The notes under the pieces are model-generated. The model saw only the letters and a program-made list of their open reading frames with translations. It did no database searches and had not been told where the DNA came from. From the IMG/VR virus record IMGVR_UViG_3300002460_000081, positions 1 through 39,337 of that record: a DNA stretch of 39,337 nucleotides. One strand, 5' to 3'. A program made the translations under genes and the position numbers. Of this stretch, positions 9,251 to 15,079 are shown piece after piece. Position 1 is the first letter of the stretch, and every line of letters begins with the position of its first letter. Origin of the DNA: a virus.

Positions 9251-9409
9251 TTGACAAAATCAAAGAGAACTGCTGGAGATTCGGGAACCGGACATTCCCC
9301 ACTGGGGAGAATCCGTCTCCTGACTGTGTTGGGGATTCTGTTTTTTGTAAATCTACTCCCTTCACAGTCCCACAGTGCTCAGATTGACCCGCGTTCGGAT
9401 GCTCACTAA
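9251..9409 (+). CDS. small exported peptide
   Basis: A 52-codon frame starting with TTG, 9 bases after a perfect AGGAGG. It encodes a basic N-terminus, a hydrophobic core (LLTVLGILFFVNLL) and a cleavage-like SHSA before QIDPRSDAH. Cleavage would release only about nine residues, or the peptide may stay as a membrane anchor. The excellent SD and the Gln+1 site shared with its neighbours argue that it is real. It may be a spanin-like or regulatory lysis peptide; no lipobox is present. Confidence 0.5.
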   Translation: MTKSKRTAGDSGTGHSPLGRIRLLTVLGILFFVNLLPSQSHSAQIDPRSDAH

Positions 9410-9451
9410 AGAACTGCGGGGTTGAGAGTGGGCAAGGTTCTGGTGGAGGAA

Positions 9452-9721
9452 ATGATGTCTTGGTTAAAGAACAAACTGTTTTACTGGTTCATTGGGAAGG
9501 AGGCAAAGAAATTGGCTGAGAAAACACCGAAGAGTTGGAGAACATCCCTGGGTGGGCTAGGCGCTTTGTTCGCGGCGCTCGGGGCAATCCTGCAACCTTT
9601 GTTTGACAATGATCCAGCGACCAACCCAGACTGGGCAGTTGTTTCGGGGTTGCTTGCTCTAGCATTTGCCGCATTCAAGGCCCGCGACCAGAAGGCGCAT
9701 GAGGAGGAGGCGAAGAAATGA
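9452..9721 (+). CDS. holin-like membrane protein
   Basis: 89 residues from the first of two adjacent ATGs after GGAGG. A short amphipathic N-terminal helix is followed by a Lys-rich linker. One hydrophobic segment (SLGGLGALFAALGAILQPLF) and a second weaker one (VVSGLLALAFAAF) follow, and the protein ends in a charged tail (KARDQKAHEEEAKK). This pattern is common for phage holins. The stop overlaps the next start (ATGA). Together with the genes at 8942 and 10191 it gives three candidate lysis membrane proteins. Confidence 0.6.
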   Translation: MMSWLKNKLFYWFIGKEAKKLAEKTPKSWRTSLGGLGALFAALGAILQPLFDNDPATNPDWAVVSGLLALAFAAFKARDQKAHEEEAKK

Positions 9722-10191
9722 TCCGCTTACTTATCGGTATGTTACTGGCCGGTATGTTACTGGCCGGGGAAGCTCTTCGGGCGCAGACCTACTCGGCCTT
9801 CCTGGGGGCCAGCGTGGACGGGGCGGCCCAAACGAACGCCGCCGGGCACGCCTGCCTGTTTGTCGAGCCGGAGTCCGCCAGCTTCTACTCGATCTCCTGC
9901 CTGAGCGCCAGGGGGCCGGATGTCAGGAATCCTGTGTATGACCTCGTGCAGGGCTTTGGGAGGCCCCTGTTCACCGCAGGGCGGTTTACGGTATCAGCTT
10001 TGACCGGCGGGGGCATCACCACGCGACCTGACGCCACCTACGGCCTATTCGACGGGGGGTTCATGCTGGAATACCGACTGAAAGACCAAATGGGGATCGT
10101 GGGCCTGTTCAAGGGGGCCTATTCGCCCGGTTTGGTGGGCCAGCGGTGGGTGCCGAGGTTTGGGGTGGGTCTACGGTACGGGGGGCGCTGA
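9718..10191 (+). CDS. putative outer-membrane beta-barrel protein
   Basis: 157 residues. The signal peptide contains an in-frame 15-bp duplication (GMLLA twice) and ends ALRA before QTYS. The mature part alternates polar and hydrophobic residues with short turns, and ends with FGVGLRYGG, resembling an outer-membrane barrel closing strand. There are two Cys in the mature part. Phage-encoded outer-membrane proteins of this type (for example Lom in lambda) alter the host surface, so superinfection exclusion is a possible role. The family itself is not recognised. The stop overlaps the next ATG. Confidence 0.55.
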   Translation: MIRLLIGMLLAGMLLAGEALRAQTYSAFLGASVDGAAQTNAAGHACLFVEPESASFYSISCLSARGPDVRNPVYDLVQGFGRPLFTAGRFTVSALTGGGITTRPDATYGLFDGGFMLEYRLKDQMGIVGLFKGAYSPGLVGQRWVPRFGVGLRYGGR

Positions 10192-10448
10192 TGGCGGCAG
10201 AACTGGACGGCATTTACGAGAAAATCGGAAGGCTGACGGGCGATATTAGTGGATTGTCGCATTCCCTGGACACTCTGCGCGATGAGTCGAATCGGCGCTT
10301 CCAGGAGCAGGGTGAGCGAATGGGCGCACTGGAAAAATATCTCACGCGAAACAACAGTAGGGCCCGCCCGATCTTTATTTCCGCCGGTTCTGGGGGAGTT
10401 GGGGCCGGACTGATATGGATTTTTATTAGGATGTTGGAGGGCGGATAA
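10191..10448 (+). CDS. coiled-coil plus C-terminal TM protein (XhlA-like topology)
   Basis: 85 residues starting in the previous stop (TGATG). The first 50 residues are a charged coiled coil (SHSLDTLRDESNRRFQEQGE region). The last 25 are a Gly-rich transmembrane helix (SAGSGGVGAGLIWIFIRML). This architecture matches small lysis-associated proteins of the XhlA or hemolysin-accessory type. Position before the endolysin candidate supports a lysis role. The assignment is by topology, not sequence identity. Confidence 0.55.
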   Translation: MAAELDGIYEKIGRLTGDISGLSHSLDTLRDESNRRFQEQGERMGALEKYLTRNNSRARPIFISAGSGGVGAGLIWIFIRMLEGG

Positions 10449-10508
10449 ATGTACCGTTACCGCTGCGCCCGAACTCGGAAGTATGTACTTTACGCAAGGA
10501 GTGATTAA
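10449..10508 (+). pseudogene. 19-codon truncated copy of the small gene at 10975
   Basis: ATG directly follows the stop of the preceding gene. The first 21 bases are identical to the start of the 38-codon gene at 10975 (both begin MYRYRCA), then the frames diverge and this one stops after 19 codons. Best read as a broken or partial duplicate of that basic small protein. Confidence 0.5.
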
Positions 10509-10523
10509 AGAGTCAATAGCCGC

Positions 10524-10547
10524 TATAATGATTCTTGGAGGAGGATG
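10524..10547 (+). promoter_or_regulatory. orphan -10 box, SD and ATG
   Basis: A perfect TATAAT is followed by GGAGGAGG and an ATG, but the frame stops after 23 codons inside the oppositely oriented tRNA. No good -35 box is visible. It looks like the remains of an expression signal cut off by the tRNA block. Confidence 0.3.
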
Positions 10548-10569
10548 CATTGGTGTGCTAGAGTAAAAC

Positions 10570-10673
10570 TGGTACGGGCGGCGGGAGTCGAACCCGCACG
10601 GGATGTCATCCCTTAACCAGGGCATCCCACTGGGACCCAAGCCCAGCGCGGCTACCGATTTCGCCACGCCCGC
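10570..10673 (-). tRNA. class II (Leu-type) tRNA with UGG anticodon and long variable arm
   Basis: Read on the minus strand. The acceptor stem is GCGGGCG with CGCCCGT, then A73 and an encoded CCA. T8 is present and the D-stem is GCG/CGC with GGTAG in the loop. The anticodon stem is CTGGG/CCCAG with loop CTTGGGT, giving anticodon TGG (reads CCA, Pro). The T-arm is GCGGG-TTCGACT-CCCGC. The 5' half is a leucine-tRNA body (GTGGCG, D-loop, CGCGCTGG), and the variable region is about 32 nt with GGGATG/CATCCC pairing, longer than usual. Isotype is therefore ambiguous: Leu body, Pro anticodon. Confidence 0.8.
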
Positions 10674-10682
10674 GTTTGACGT

Positions 10683-10753
10683 TGGTGGAGGTGAGGGGAT
10701 TTGCACCCCCGCCGCGTAGGGTCCAAAGTCCGGCGGCCCCCTTAGGCACCCCC
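10683..10753 (-). tRNA. degenerate tRNA-like sequence, possibly a tRNA pseudogene
   Basis: On the minus strand, GGGGGTG pairs with CACCTCC and is followed by ACCA. A T-arm-like GGGGG-TGCAAAT-CCCCT precedes the acceptor 3' side. Only 71 nt are available, the D-arm is short, and the segment around CTTTGGA (possible TTG anticodon, Gln) does not form a proper anticodon stem. The T-loop has G where T55 is expected. It is probably a deletion derivative and not a working tRNA. Confidence 0.4.
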
Positions 10754-10762
10754 ACAAGATAG

Positions 10763-10794
10763 AAGGCGGTTACATTTCAGTGACCGCCTTTTTC
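10763..10794 (+). terminator. rho-independent terminator
   Basis: AAGGCGGTTAC pairs with GTGACCGCCTT (11 bp, one wobble) around a short loop, followed by TTTTTCTTTT. The T-tract shows it acts on the plus strand, ending late transcription before the M15-peptidase gene, which would then need its own promoter. Confidence 0.8.
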
Positions 10795-10850
10795 TTTTGC
10801 CTCATTCAGAAGGCTTTGGATTTTTTGTTCGATCAAGTCAATAATAAACC

Positions 10851-10879
10851 TTGACACTGCTGTTACGCTGCCACACTCT
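10851..10879 (+). promoter_or_regulatory. candidate promoter for the endolysin-side genes
   Basis: A consensus TTGACA lies in an A/T-rich stretch just after the terminator. A weak -10 candidate (CACTCT) lies 17 bases downstream. The position makes biological sense, but the poor -10 leaves it uncertain. Confidence 0.35.
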
Positions 10880-10895
10880 GGAAATGAAGAATCGG

Positions 10896-10972
10896 CCCTC
10901 TCGTTACGCCCCTGATCCAAGTGGGTCATTGACCCCGCGCGATGAGAGGGTCAAATAATTAATAGGGGGTCA
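10896..10972. promoter_or_regulatory. nested inverted repeats with four GGGTCA half-sites
   Basis: The palindrome GGGTCATTGACCC (10923-10935) lies inside a longer inverted repeat, CCCTCTC (10896) with GAGAGGG (10944). Two further direct GGGTCA copies follow at 10948 and 10967, the last ending 2 bases before the ATG at 10975. This could be an operator or a leader-RNA structure controlling the following genes. Confidence 0.45.
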
Positions 10973-10974
10973 AC

Positions 10975-11091
10975 ATGTACCGTTACCGCTGCGCCGGAAC
11001 AGGGCGTTTCCTATCCGAGAAGCAGGCGAAGAAACGGAGGCCGTCCACATGGATCAGGGAAAGGATCAAGAAGCCCAAGAGGTGCTCCTAA
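10975..11091 (+). CDS. small basic protein
   Basis: 38 residues beginning MYRYRCAGTGRFLSEKQAKK and ending in a strongly basic tail rich in Arg and Lys. The SD AGGGGGTC lies 4-5 bases upstream. The start region is duplicated at 10449. It overlaps the first 43 bases of the peptidase gene in another frame, so the two may be translationally coupled. Short basic proteins with an MxRYR start are frequent in phages; the function is unknown, and nucleic-acid binding would fit the charge. Confidence 0.5.
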   Translation: MYRYRCAGTGRFLSEKQAKKRRPSTWIRERIKKPKRCS

Positions 11092-11573
11092 GCAATCATT
11101 TTCGCAAAGTCGAGTTTGAGCGAAGCGGGCCGATTCCGCCGGAAGCCTTGCCTTGCTTTACGGAAATGTGCGAGAAGATTTTAGAGCAGGTGCGGGCGAG
11201 GTGCGGCGGGAAACCCATCATCATCACGAGCGGGTATCGTTCCCCGGAAGTCAATGCGATGGTGAGCAAGACCCCCAACAGCCAGCATATCGCTACGGCT
11301 GAGCATTGCGCCTGCGACTTCAAGATTCCAGGAGTTGATCTGGAGGGTGTTTTTGACTGGATCAGGCTGGATTCCGGGTTGCCGTTCGACCAGGTGATTT
11401 TAGAGCGGTCCGCAGCGAATGAGCCGCCGCGAGTGATCCATGTTTCTTATACCAGGAGCCTGCCGCGCCGCCAGGCGCTGGAGGGCCTGACTTACGGACG
11501 CAGCAGCTATTTTGCCCGCGCCGTAGGGATCGGGCCGATCCCCAACACCCCGGAACTGTGGGGGGATTCCTAG
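11049..11573 (+). CDS. M15-family D-Ala-D-Ala peptidase-like endolysin
   Basis: 174 residues. It has the M15_3-type pattern: SGYRSPEVNAMV, then SQHIATAEHCACDF with zinc ligands His80 and Asp90, and the third ligand in VIHVSY (His131). The family cleaves peptide cross-links of peptidoglycan. There is no signal peptide, so it would need one of the upstream holin candidates for release. The loop between His80 and Asp90 has HCA in place of the usual small residues, but the ligands are intact. The stop codon interlocks with that of the convergent minus-strand gene. Confidence 0.85.
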   Translation: MDQGKDQEAQEVLLSNHFRKVEFERSGPIPPEALPCFTEMCEKILEQVRARCGGKPIIITSGYRSPEVNAMVSKTPNSQHIATAEHCACDFKIPGVDLEGVFDWIRLDSGLPFDQVILERSAANEPPRVIHVSYTRSLPRRQALEGLTYGRSSYFARAVGIGPIPNTPELWGDS

Positions 11574-11968
11574 TCGGCGGTTGGCGGACCGGATGCGGTG
11601 GCATCCTTCTCTCTTCTTTCCTCAAATGCGGCGATAGCGGCGAAGACGCGAGAAAGGCACTTTTCTGCTGCACAGGATGACATCGGGACACCTCGACCCC
11701 TTCTTAAGTTGCGGTAGTCCTTCGCGGCCTCAATCAACTCTTCCACTTCGTCGTTCATCCAATTACTCGCTTTCTTAACCACAGAGCGCATCTTCCTGTA
11801 GCCATCCAGGGATACGTTGCGATCATGATTGTTTTTAAGCGCGTTTGTGAGTTGGCGTTTCAATTTAGCATTCTTCCGATCCCGTTGAGCCAACACCTTT
11901 TCACATTCAATATGTGGATTCGGCATTAAAACAGGAAGACCAAAACCTTCTGGTGGGTATTCGCTCAT
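11570..11968 (-). CDS. hypothetical helical protein, last gene of early operon
   Basis: 132 residues starting at an ATG preceded by GAGGAGTGAGG. The central part is helical and charged (QRDRKNAKLKRQLTNALKNN, then MNDEVEELIEAAKDYRNLRR). There is no recognised domain. It is the promoter-distal end of the long minus-strand operon; its TAG overlaps the plus-strand TAG in the tetranucleotide CTAG. Confidence 0.65.
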   Translation of the reverse strand: MSEYPPEGFGLPVLMPNPHIECEKVLAQRDRKNAKLKRQLTNALKNNHDRNVSLDGYRKMRSVVKKASNWMNDEVEELIEAAKDYRNLRRGRGVPMSSCAAEKCLSRVFAAIAAFEERREKDATASGPPTAD

Positions 11969-11972
11969 TTCC

Positions 11973-12236
11973 TCACTCCTCCTCGAATAGTTTCACCGGC
12001 GCCTTCTCCCCGTCTGAATTTTGGCTGCGCCTAAACGCAGCAAGGGAACCTGTAGCCGTGGACCCGTCCGCAGGTCGGACGGACTGAGCGCCTTTTTGGT
12101 ATACCCTAGCGCCCTTCTCGTCATGCGATCTAAGGCCCACGGCATCTCGAATGGGACGGTGGCCGGGCTGGATACCGTCTTCGCTACTCAGCTTTCGCCT
12201 TTCATCTTTCGGTAGGGCGATAGTTTCCGAAACCAT
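11973..12236 (-). CDS. hypothetical polar protein
   Basis: 87 residues from an ATG inside the 3' end of the RuvC-like gene, so the two overlap by about 35 bases. It is hydrophilic, with no predicted membrane segment (MVSETIALPKDERRKL at the start, APVKLFEEE at the end). A longer start at 12272 would extend the overlap. Nothing is recognised. Its tight fit between two neighbours supports it, but codon support is modest. Confidence 0.45.
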   Translation of the reverse strand: MVSETIALPKDERRKLSSEDGIQPGHRPIRDAVGLRSHDEKGARVYQKGAQSVRPADGSTATGSLAAFRRSQNSDGEKAPVKLFEEE

Positions 12237-12720
12237 ACCGTCTCCGTAGAAATTCAGCCACCAGCAGCGCATCGGCTCTGCCGTGGTGCTTCTTTAGTTT
12301 CAGTTCGTCGGCGCACCCAGGAAACAAACGGCAGGCTACAACCCGGCTTGCATCCTTGTCTTTTCGCTGCCCATCCATCATAGCTTTCTTCCATCGTTGT
12401 GGGGAGACCAATTCATATGGAATTTTGAAGGCAACCAGGGCCATCTCCCAGGCCCGGAAGCCGCCACCAAACGAGAACATTGAGGCAACTCCCTGTCCCG
12501 GCATTGAGTGGACAAGCTCCAGCCCGGCCAGAACCTTGTAAGGAGCTACGTCAATGTCATCTAGCCGTCGCATAATCTCGGCCATCCCGGGCAAATCATA
12601 ATCTCTTTTCTTGCCAATTCGGACGGTCGGGGTATCGTGGAATTCTACCCGCCCGCCCTGATGGATGATTGCCACAGCCCCGTCCAGACCCGGATCAATT
12701 CCCACTGCTACCATACTCAT
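12202..12720 (-). CDS. RuvC-like Holliday junction resolvase
   Basis: 172 residues. The start is MSMVAVGIDPGLDGA, with the RNase H-fold catalytic Asp9 in IDPG. A second acidic residue is Glu68 (GLELVHSMPGQG), and HHGRADALLVAEF provides Asp150, the classic RuvC C-terminal acidic motif. It cuts four-way junctions in phage recombination or before packaging. A longer upstream frame exists, but the ATG at 12720 places the motif at the usual distance from the N-terminus. It lies in the same operon as SSB, the Sak4-like ATPase and the nuclease. Confidence 0.85.
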   Translation of the reverse strand: MSMVAVGIDPGLDGAVAIIHQGGRVEFHDTPTVRIGKKRDYDLPGMAEIMRRLDDIDVAPYKVLAGLELVHSMPGQGVASMFSFGGGFRAWEMALVAFKIPYELVSPQRWKKAMMDGQRKDKDASRVVACRLFPGCADELKLKKHHGRADALLVAEFLRRRYGFGNYRPTER

Positions 12721-12736
12721 CCTCCAGCCCTCCCTT

Positions 12737-13000
12737 TTAGCCTCCGTGCTTTGGGCATTCTTTCCTGACAGGTACGATGGGTGGCTTTTCAGCCGCCCAC
12801 CGCGCGATGTAACATGCACTGCCTGAAGTCGTGCCATCCTCGTGCAACCAAACGTGGCCGACATTCTGGAAGAAATAAACAGGTGCGCACACTCGCCGCC
12901 CATCTGGATGCTGGTAAGCCAAGGTTTTGTAAACCCTCCCTTCGTAACCTATCAGCCAGACAATGCGTCGCCGCAACAACTTAGACAATAACCAATACAT
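12737..13000 (-). CDS. hypothetical small protein
   Basis: 87 residues starting MYWLLSKLLRRRIVWLIGY, an amphipathic basic N-terminus that may touch the membrane. A compact beta-like part with aromatic residues and scattered Cys/His follows (CAPVYFFQNVGHVWLH, CYIARW, ECPKHGG). The Cys/His could bind a metal. It is tightly spaced (3 bases) from the alpha-CTD-like gene. No family is recognised. Confidence 0.6.
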   Translation of the reverse strand: MYWLLSKLLRRRIVWLIGYEGRVYKTLAYQHPDGRRVCAPVYFFQNVGHVWLHEDGTTSGSACYIARWAAEKPPIVPVRKECPKHGG

Positions 13001-13003
13001 TTT

Positions 13004-13459
13004 TCACCCCGTTTTTGGTTTGCTCATTTTTAGTCGCATCCCCACTTGCTTGAGCGCCGCTTCCATGTTCCGGACGCTGTGCGCACCGCAATTTCTCAAC
13101 CGCAACAACTCTTCACGGCTCCATTGCGACAATTCTTCTGCCGTTTGAATCGGCGTCCACGTTTTTAGGACGTTGAAAGCACGGACGGTCAGTTCCAATT
13201 CTTCAATCGGTGTCGTGCTTTTAATCTCAGTTTCGGGATTGATAGCAAACACCGGAGCCGGTTGTTCCGTTGTCCCATTCAAGGTTACGCCCGCCTCGTG
13301 CCGGATCGCCCCATACCACGCCAGCAGGCGGATCAGTTCCGAACGCCTGATTTGAGCATATTCACCGTCCAGCGCAACGTGGCCAGGCTTTTGCTCCGTT
13401 AAGACCAGGAACTGCTCCGCAGCGGCCAGTTGCTCTTTGGTACAGTCGCTTCCCTTCAT
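13004..13459 (-). CDS. RNA polymerase alpha-CTD-like domain protein
   Basis: 151 residues. Residues 83-144 closely match the C-terminal domain of bacterial RNA polymerase alpha: PIEELELTVRAFNVLK, then EELLRLRNCGAHSV and ALKQVGMRLK. Residues equivalent to E. coli R265 (here R93), N268 (N96), G296 (G125) and S299 (S128) are kept. These include DNA-contact residues of alpha-CTD; K298 is replaced by His. The N-terminal 80 residues are unrelated and contain a helical segment (RRSELIRLLAWYGAIRHEAG). There is no alpha-NTD, so it cannot join the polymerase core in the normal way. It may redirect or compete at UP elements or activator contacts. The start overlaps the upstream stop (ATGA). Confidence 0.75.
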   Translation of the reverse strand: MKGSDCTKEQLAAAEQFLVLTEQKPGHVALDGEYAQIRRSELIRLLAWYGAIRHEAGVTLNGTTEQPAPVFAINPETEIKSTTPIEELELTVRAFNVLKTWTPIQTAEELSQWSREELLRLRNCGAHSVRNMEAALKQVGMRLKMSKPKTG

Positions 13460-13776
13460 TCTTGAGCCCTCCTGATAGCAGCAGCTATACGGATGGTGGC
13501 TGCGGCGCTGGCTCCACCATCCAATCGCTCCTCAGCGCGTACAATTACCCCACGCACCCCATGCAAGTCGTTATCCGCAATTTCCGCACACCTCTCACGC
13601 TCGGCAGCTACAGCCTCTTTTATGACCTGCCTGGCATCATCTAGCGTGTTGTTTAACATGGTTTCCAATAGGCCACAGAGCCAAAGGAAATCGGGGCTCT
13701 GCCCATAGATGCTACCTGACGGGATGGTCCGTCTTATTGCAGTAATTCTCTCCAGGGCAGCCTTTTTATCAATCAT
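13456..13776 (-). CDS. hypothetical protein with AERERCAEIAD motif
   Basis: 106 residues from an ATG preceded by AGGAG. The region EAVAAERERCAEIADND is a recurrent motif in small phage proteins of unknown function. The C-terminus is Ala-rich and helical. It overlaps the alpha-CTD-like gene by 4 bases and the upstream zinc-ribbon gene by 4 bases, so all three are translationally coupled. Confidence 0.65.
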   Translation of the reverse strand: MIDKKAALERITAIRRTIPSGSIYGQSPDFLWLCGLLETMLNNTLDDARQVIKEAVAAERERCAEIADNDLHGVRGVIVRAEERLDGGASAAATIRIAAAIRRAQE

Positions 13777-13910
13777 TGCCTTTTCTCCTGTTTCCCGGTC
13801 GGGTTGCCGCAGTAAATGCAGCGGTACTTTCGCAGGATTCCGTCCCAATACCGGAATTTGTATTTCCTGCCGCAACTCTCGCAGATTTTCACGGTGATCT
13901 TTCCGCCCAT
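13773..13910 (-). CDS. 45-residue zinc-ribbon protein
   Basis: Begins MGGKITVKICESCGRKYKF, with C10-x2-C13 and C31-x2-C34 (CIYCGN), a complete four-Cys zinc ribbon in 45 residues. It has a basic C-terminus. The stop overlaps the next start by ATGA. It probably binds nucleic acid or a protein partner; no specific function is known. Confidence 0.65.
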   Translation of the reverse strand: MGGKITVKICESCGRKYKFRYWDGILRKYRCIYCGNPTGKQEKRQ

Positions 13911-13928
13911 CTCTAGTTATACCCCGTG

Positions 13929-14327
13929 CTAATTTGATTTGGTAGAACAGCCCCTTCGGAACGTATGCCGCATCAGTTCAGCTTTCCCGCTATCGCTTAG
14001 TTGCCACCAATACATTCCAGACAACCCTTGCCCCGGTGCCCGCATCTTAACTGGCCGCACCCAGCCGCGTTTTATGAGGGCCTTGAAAGTGGAGGTGTTG
14101 AGTTTCGGTGTACCGCCTTCCAAGTGCTCAATCGCTGGTTTTGTAATGCGGCCAACATGGGTTTCTTCGCCCATCACGGCGAGTGTTTTCAGCATGTGCT
14201 CGCGCCTACTCGGAGACGACCAGAAGCATGTCCACCTGGCACGCGGGACATTCGGAGGATCGTAGTTAATCTCGATCTCCGGGTAGTGATAGAGCCAGTT
14301 TAGAATGGCGAGCCAATGCGGTTTCAT
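13929..14327 (-). CDS. putative winged-helix-like protein
   Basis: 132 residues from an ATG after GGAGG. The C-terminal half (STFKALIKRGWVRPVK, YWWQLSDSGKAEL) resembles the recognition helix and wing of winged-helix DNA-binding proteins. The N-terminal half has aromatic residues and a segment like ones found in small phage early proteins. Sequence-specific regulation is possible but unproven. Confidence 0.55.
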   Translation of the reverse strand: MKPHWLAILNWLYHYPEIEINYDPPNVPRARWTCFWSSPSRREHMLKTLAVMGEETHVGRITKPAIEHLEGGTPKLNTSTFKALIKRGWVRPVKMRAPGQGLSGMYWWQLSDSGKAELMRHTFRRGCSTKSN

Positions 14328-14352
14328 TCCACATCCTCCCAAGTCTTTTCAC

Positions 14353-14712
14353 TCATCGGTTTGTTATCTTCAAATCGTGATCCTGCAATACCTTTGGGCT
14401 ATCGCAAAGATCGCTCACGAATCGTACCGCCATAGCCGCAACCTGGATGGCCTCATGGCGCATTTGCGCGACATCTCGGTTACTTTTCTTCGTCCAGACC
14501 CACGCTTTCAACTCGTCCAATTCTTCCAGGATAACCGCGTATCCCTCATGGGCTGAATTAAAAGGACCGTTTTCCTCTACAGCGAAAGCGTACTCAATAG
14601 CCACGTCAGTTAGAATCTTTTCCAATATCCAATTCCGGCTAGCTGGGGGCTCCTTCGGTGTTGGGCGGAATGTCATTCCTGCTCGCTCAAATTCGATTCC
14701 CTGTTTTTTCAC
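14353..14712 (-). CDS. MazG-like / EELDELK small protein
   Basis: 119 residues. A segment with EGYAVILEELDELKAW followed by MRHEAIQVAAMAVRFVSDL looks like the E-x2-E...E-x2-D metal-binding helices of all-alpha nucleotide pyrophosphohydrolases (MazG fold). Such phage proteins hydrolyse noncanonical or alarmone nucleotides, but many are uncharacterised. Only part of the acidic set is obvious, so enzymatic activity is uncertain. Confidence 0.55.
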   Translation of the reverse strand: MKKQGIEFERAGMTFRPTPKEPPASRNWILEKILTDVAIEYAFAVEENGPFNSAHEGYAVILEELDELKAWVWTKKSNRDVAQMRHEAIQVAAMAVRFVSDLCDSPKVLQDHDLKITNR

Positions 14713-14713
14713 C

Positions 14714-15079
14714 CTACACCTCCCCTGCTTTTTTCATCACGTCTGCCAACAACAGCGGCGCCCGCCGCCCCTTGTTGTAATTCTGCAAATAGTCGTAATG
14801 GGGTCCCGAGGGATCCCGCTTCGTCGCAATGGGCCAACACTCGCAACGATTGACCGCTCGGTAGTACATTACGCGGTGGTCCTCAAAAATCTCTGTTGTA
14901 GGCAGTTGCGAGCGAATCTTCCGATCATCGGGTAAGTTCACGATGTGTTTTTTCCCATCGAACCACGACGTAACTTTCTGGACCAGGTGGACCCAGCCAT
15001 CATCGCAGACACCGCAGGTGGGGATAAACTTGCGCTGGGATTCCTCGACTTTCTGAGCCTCCGCGTTTCGTTTTTTCAT
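14714..15079 (-). CDS. zinc-binding protein, helicase-loader-like N-domain
   Basis: 121 residues from the ATG overlapping the upstream gene. CGVCDDGWVHL near residues 23-33 and CECW later form a C-x2-C...C-x-C pattern like that in the N-terminal zinc domains of DnaC/DnaI-type helicase loaders. No ATPase part follows. It lies directly after the replisome-organiser-like gene, so a helper role in helicase loading is an attractive inference. Confidence 0.5.
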   Translation of the reverse strand: MKKRNAEAQKVEESQRKFIPTCGVCDDGWVHLVQKVTSWFDGKKHIVNLPDDRKIRSQLPTTEIFEDHRVMYYRAVNRCECWPIATKRDPSGPHYDYLQNYNKGRRAPLLLADVMKKAGEV

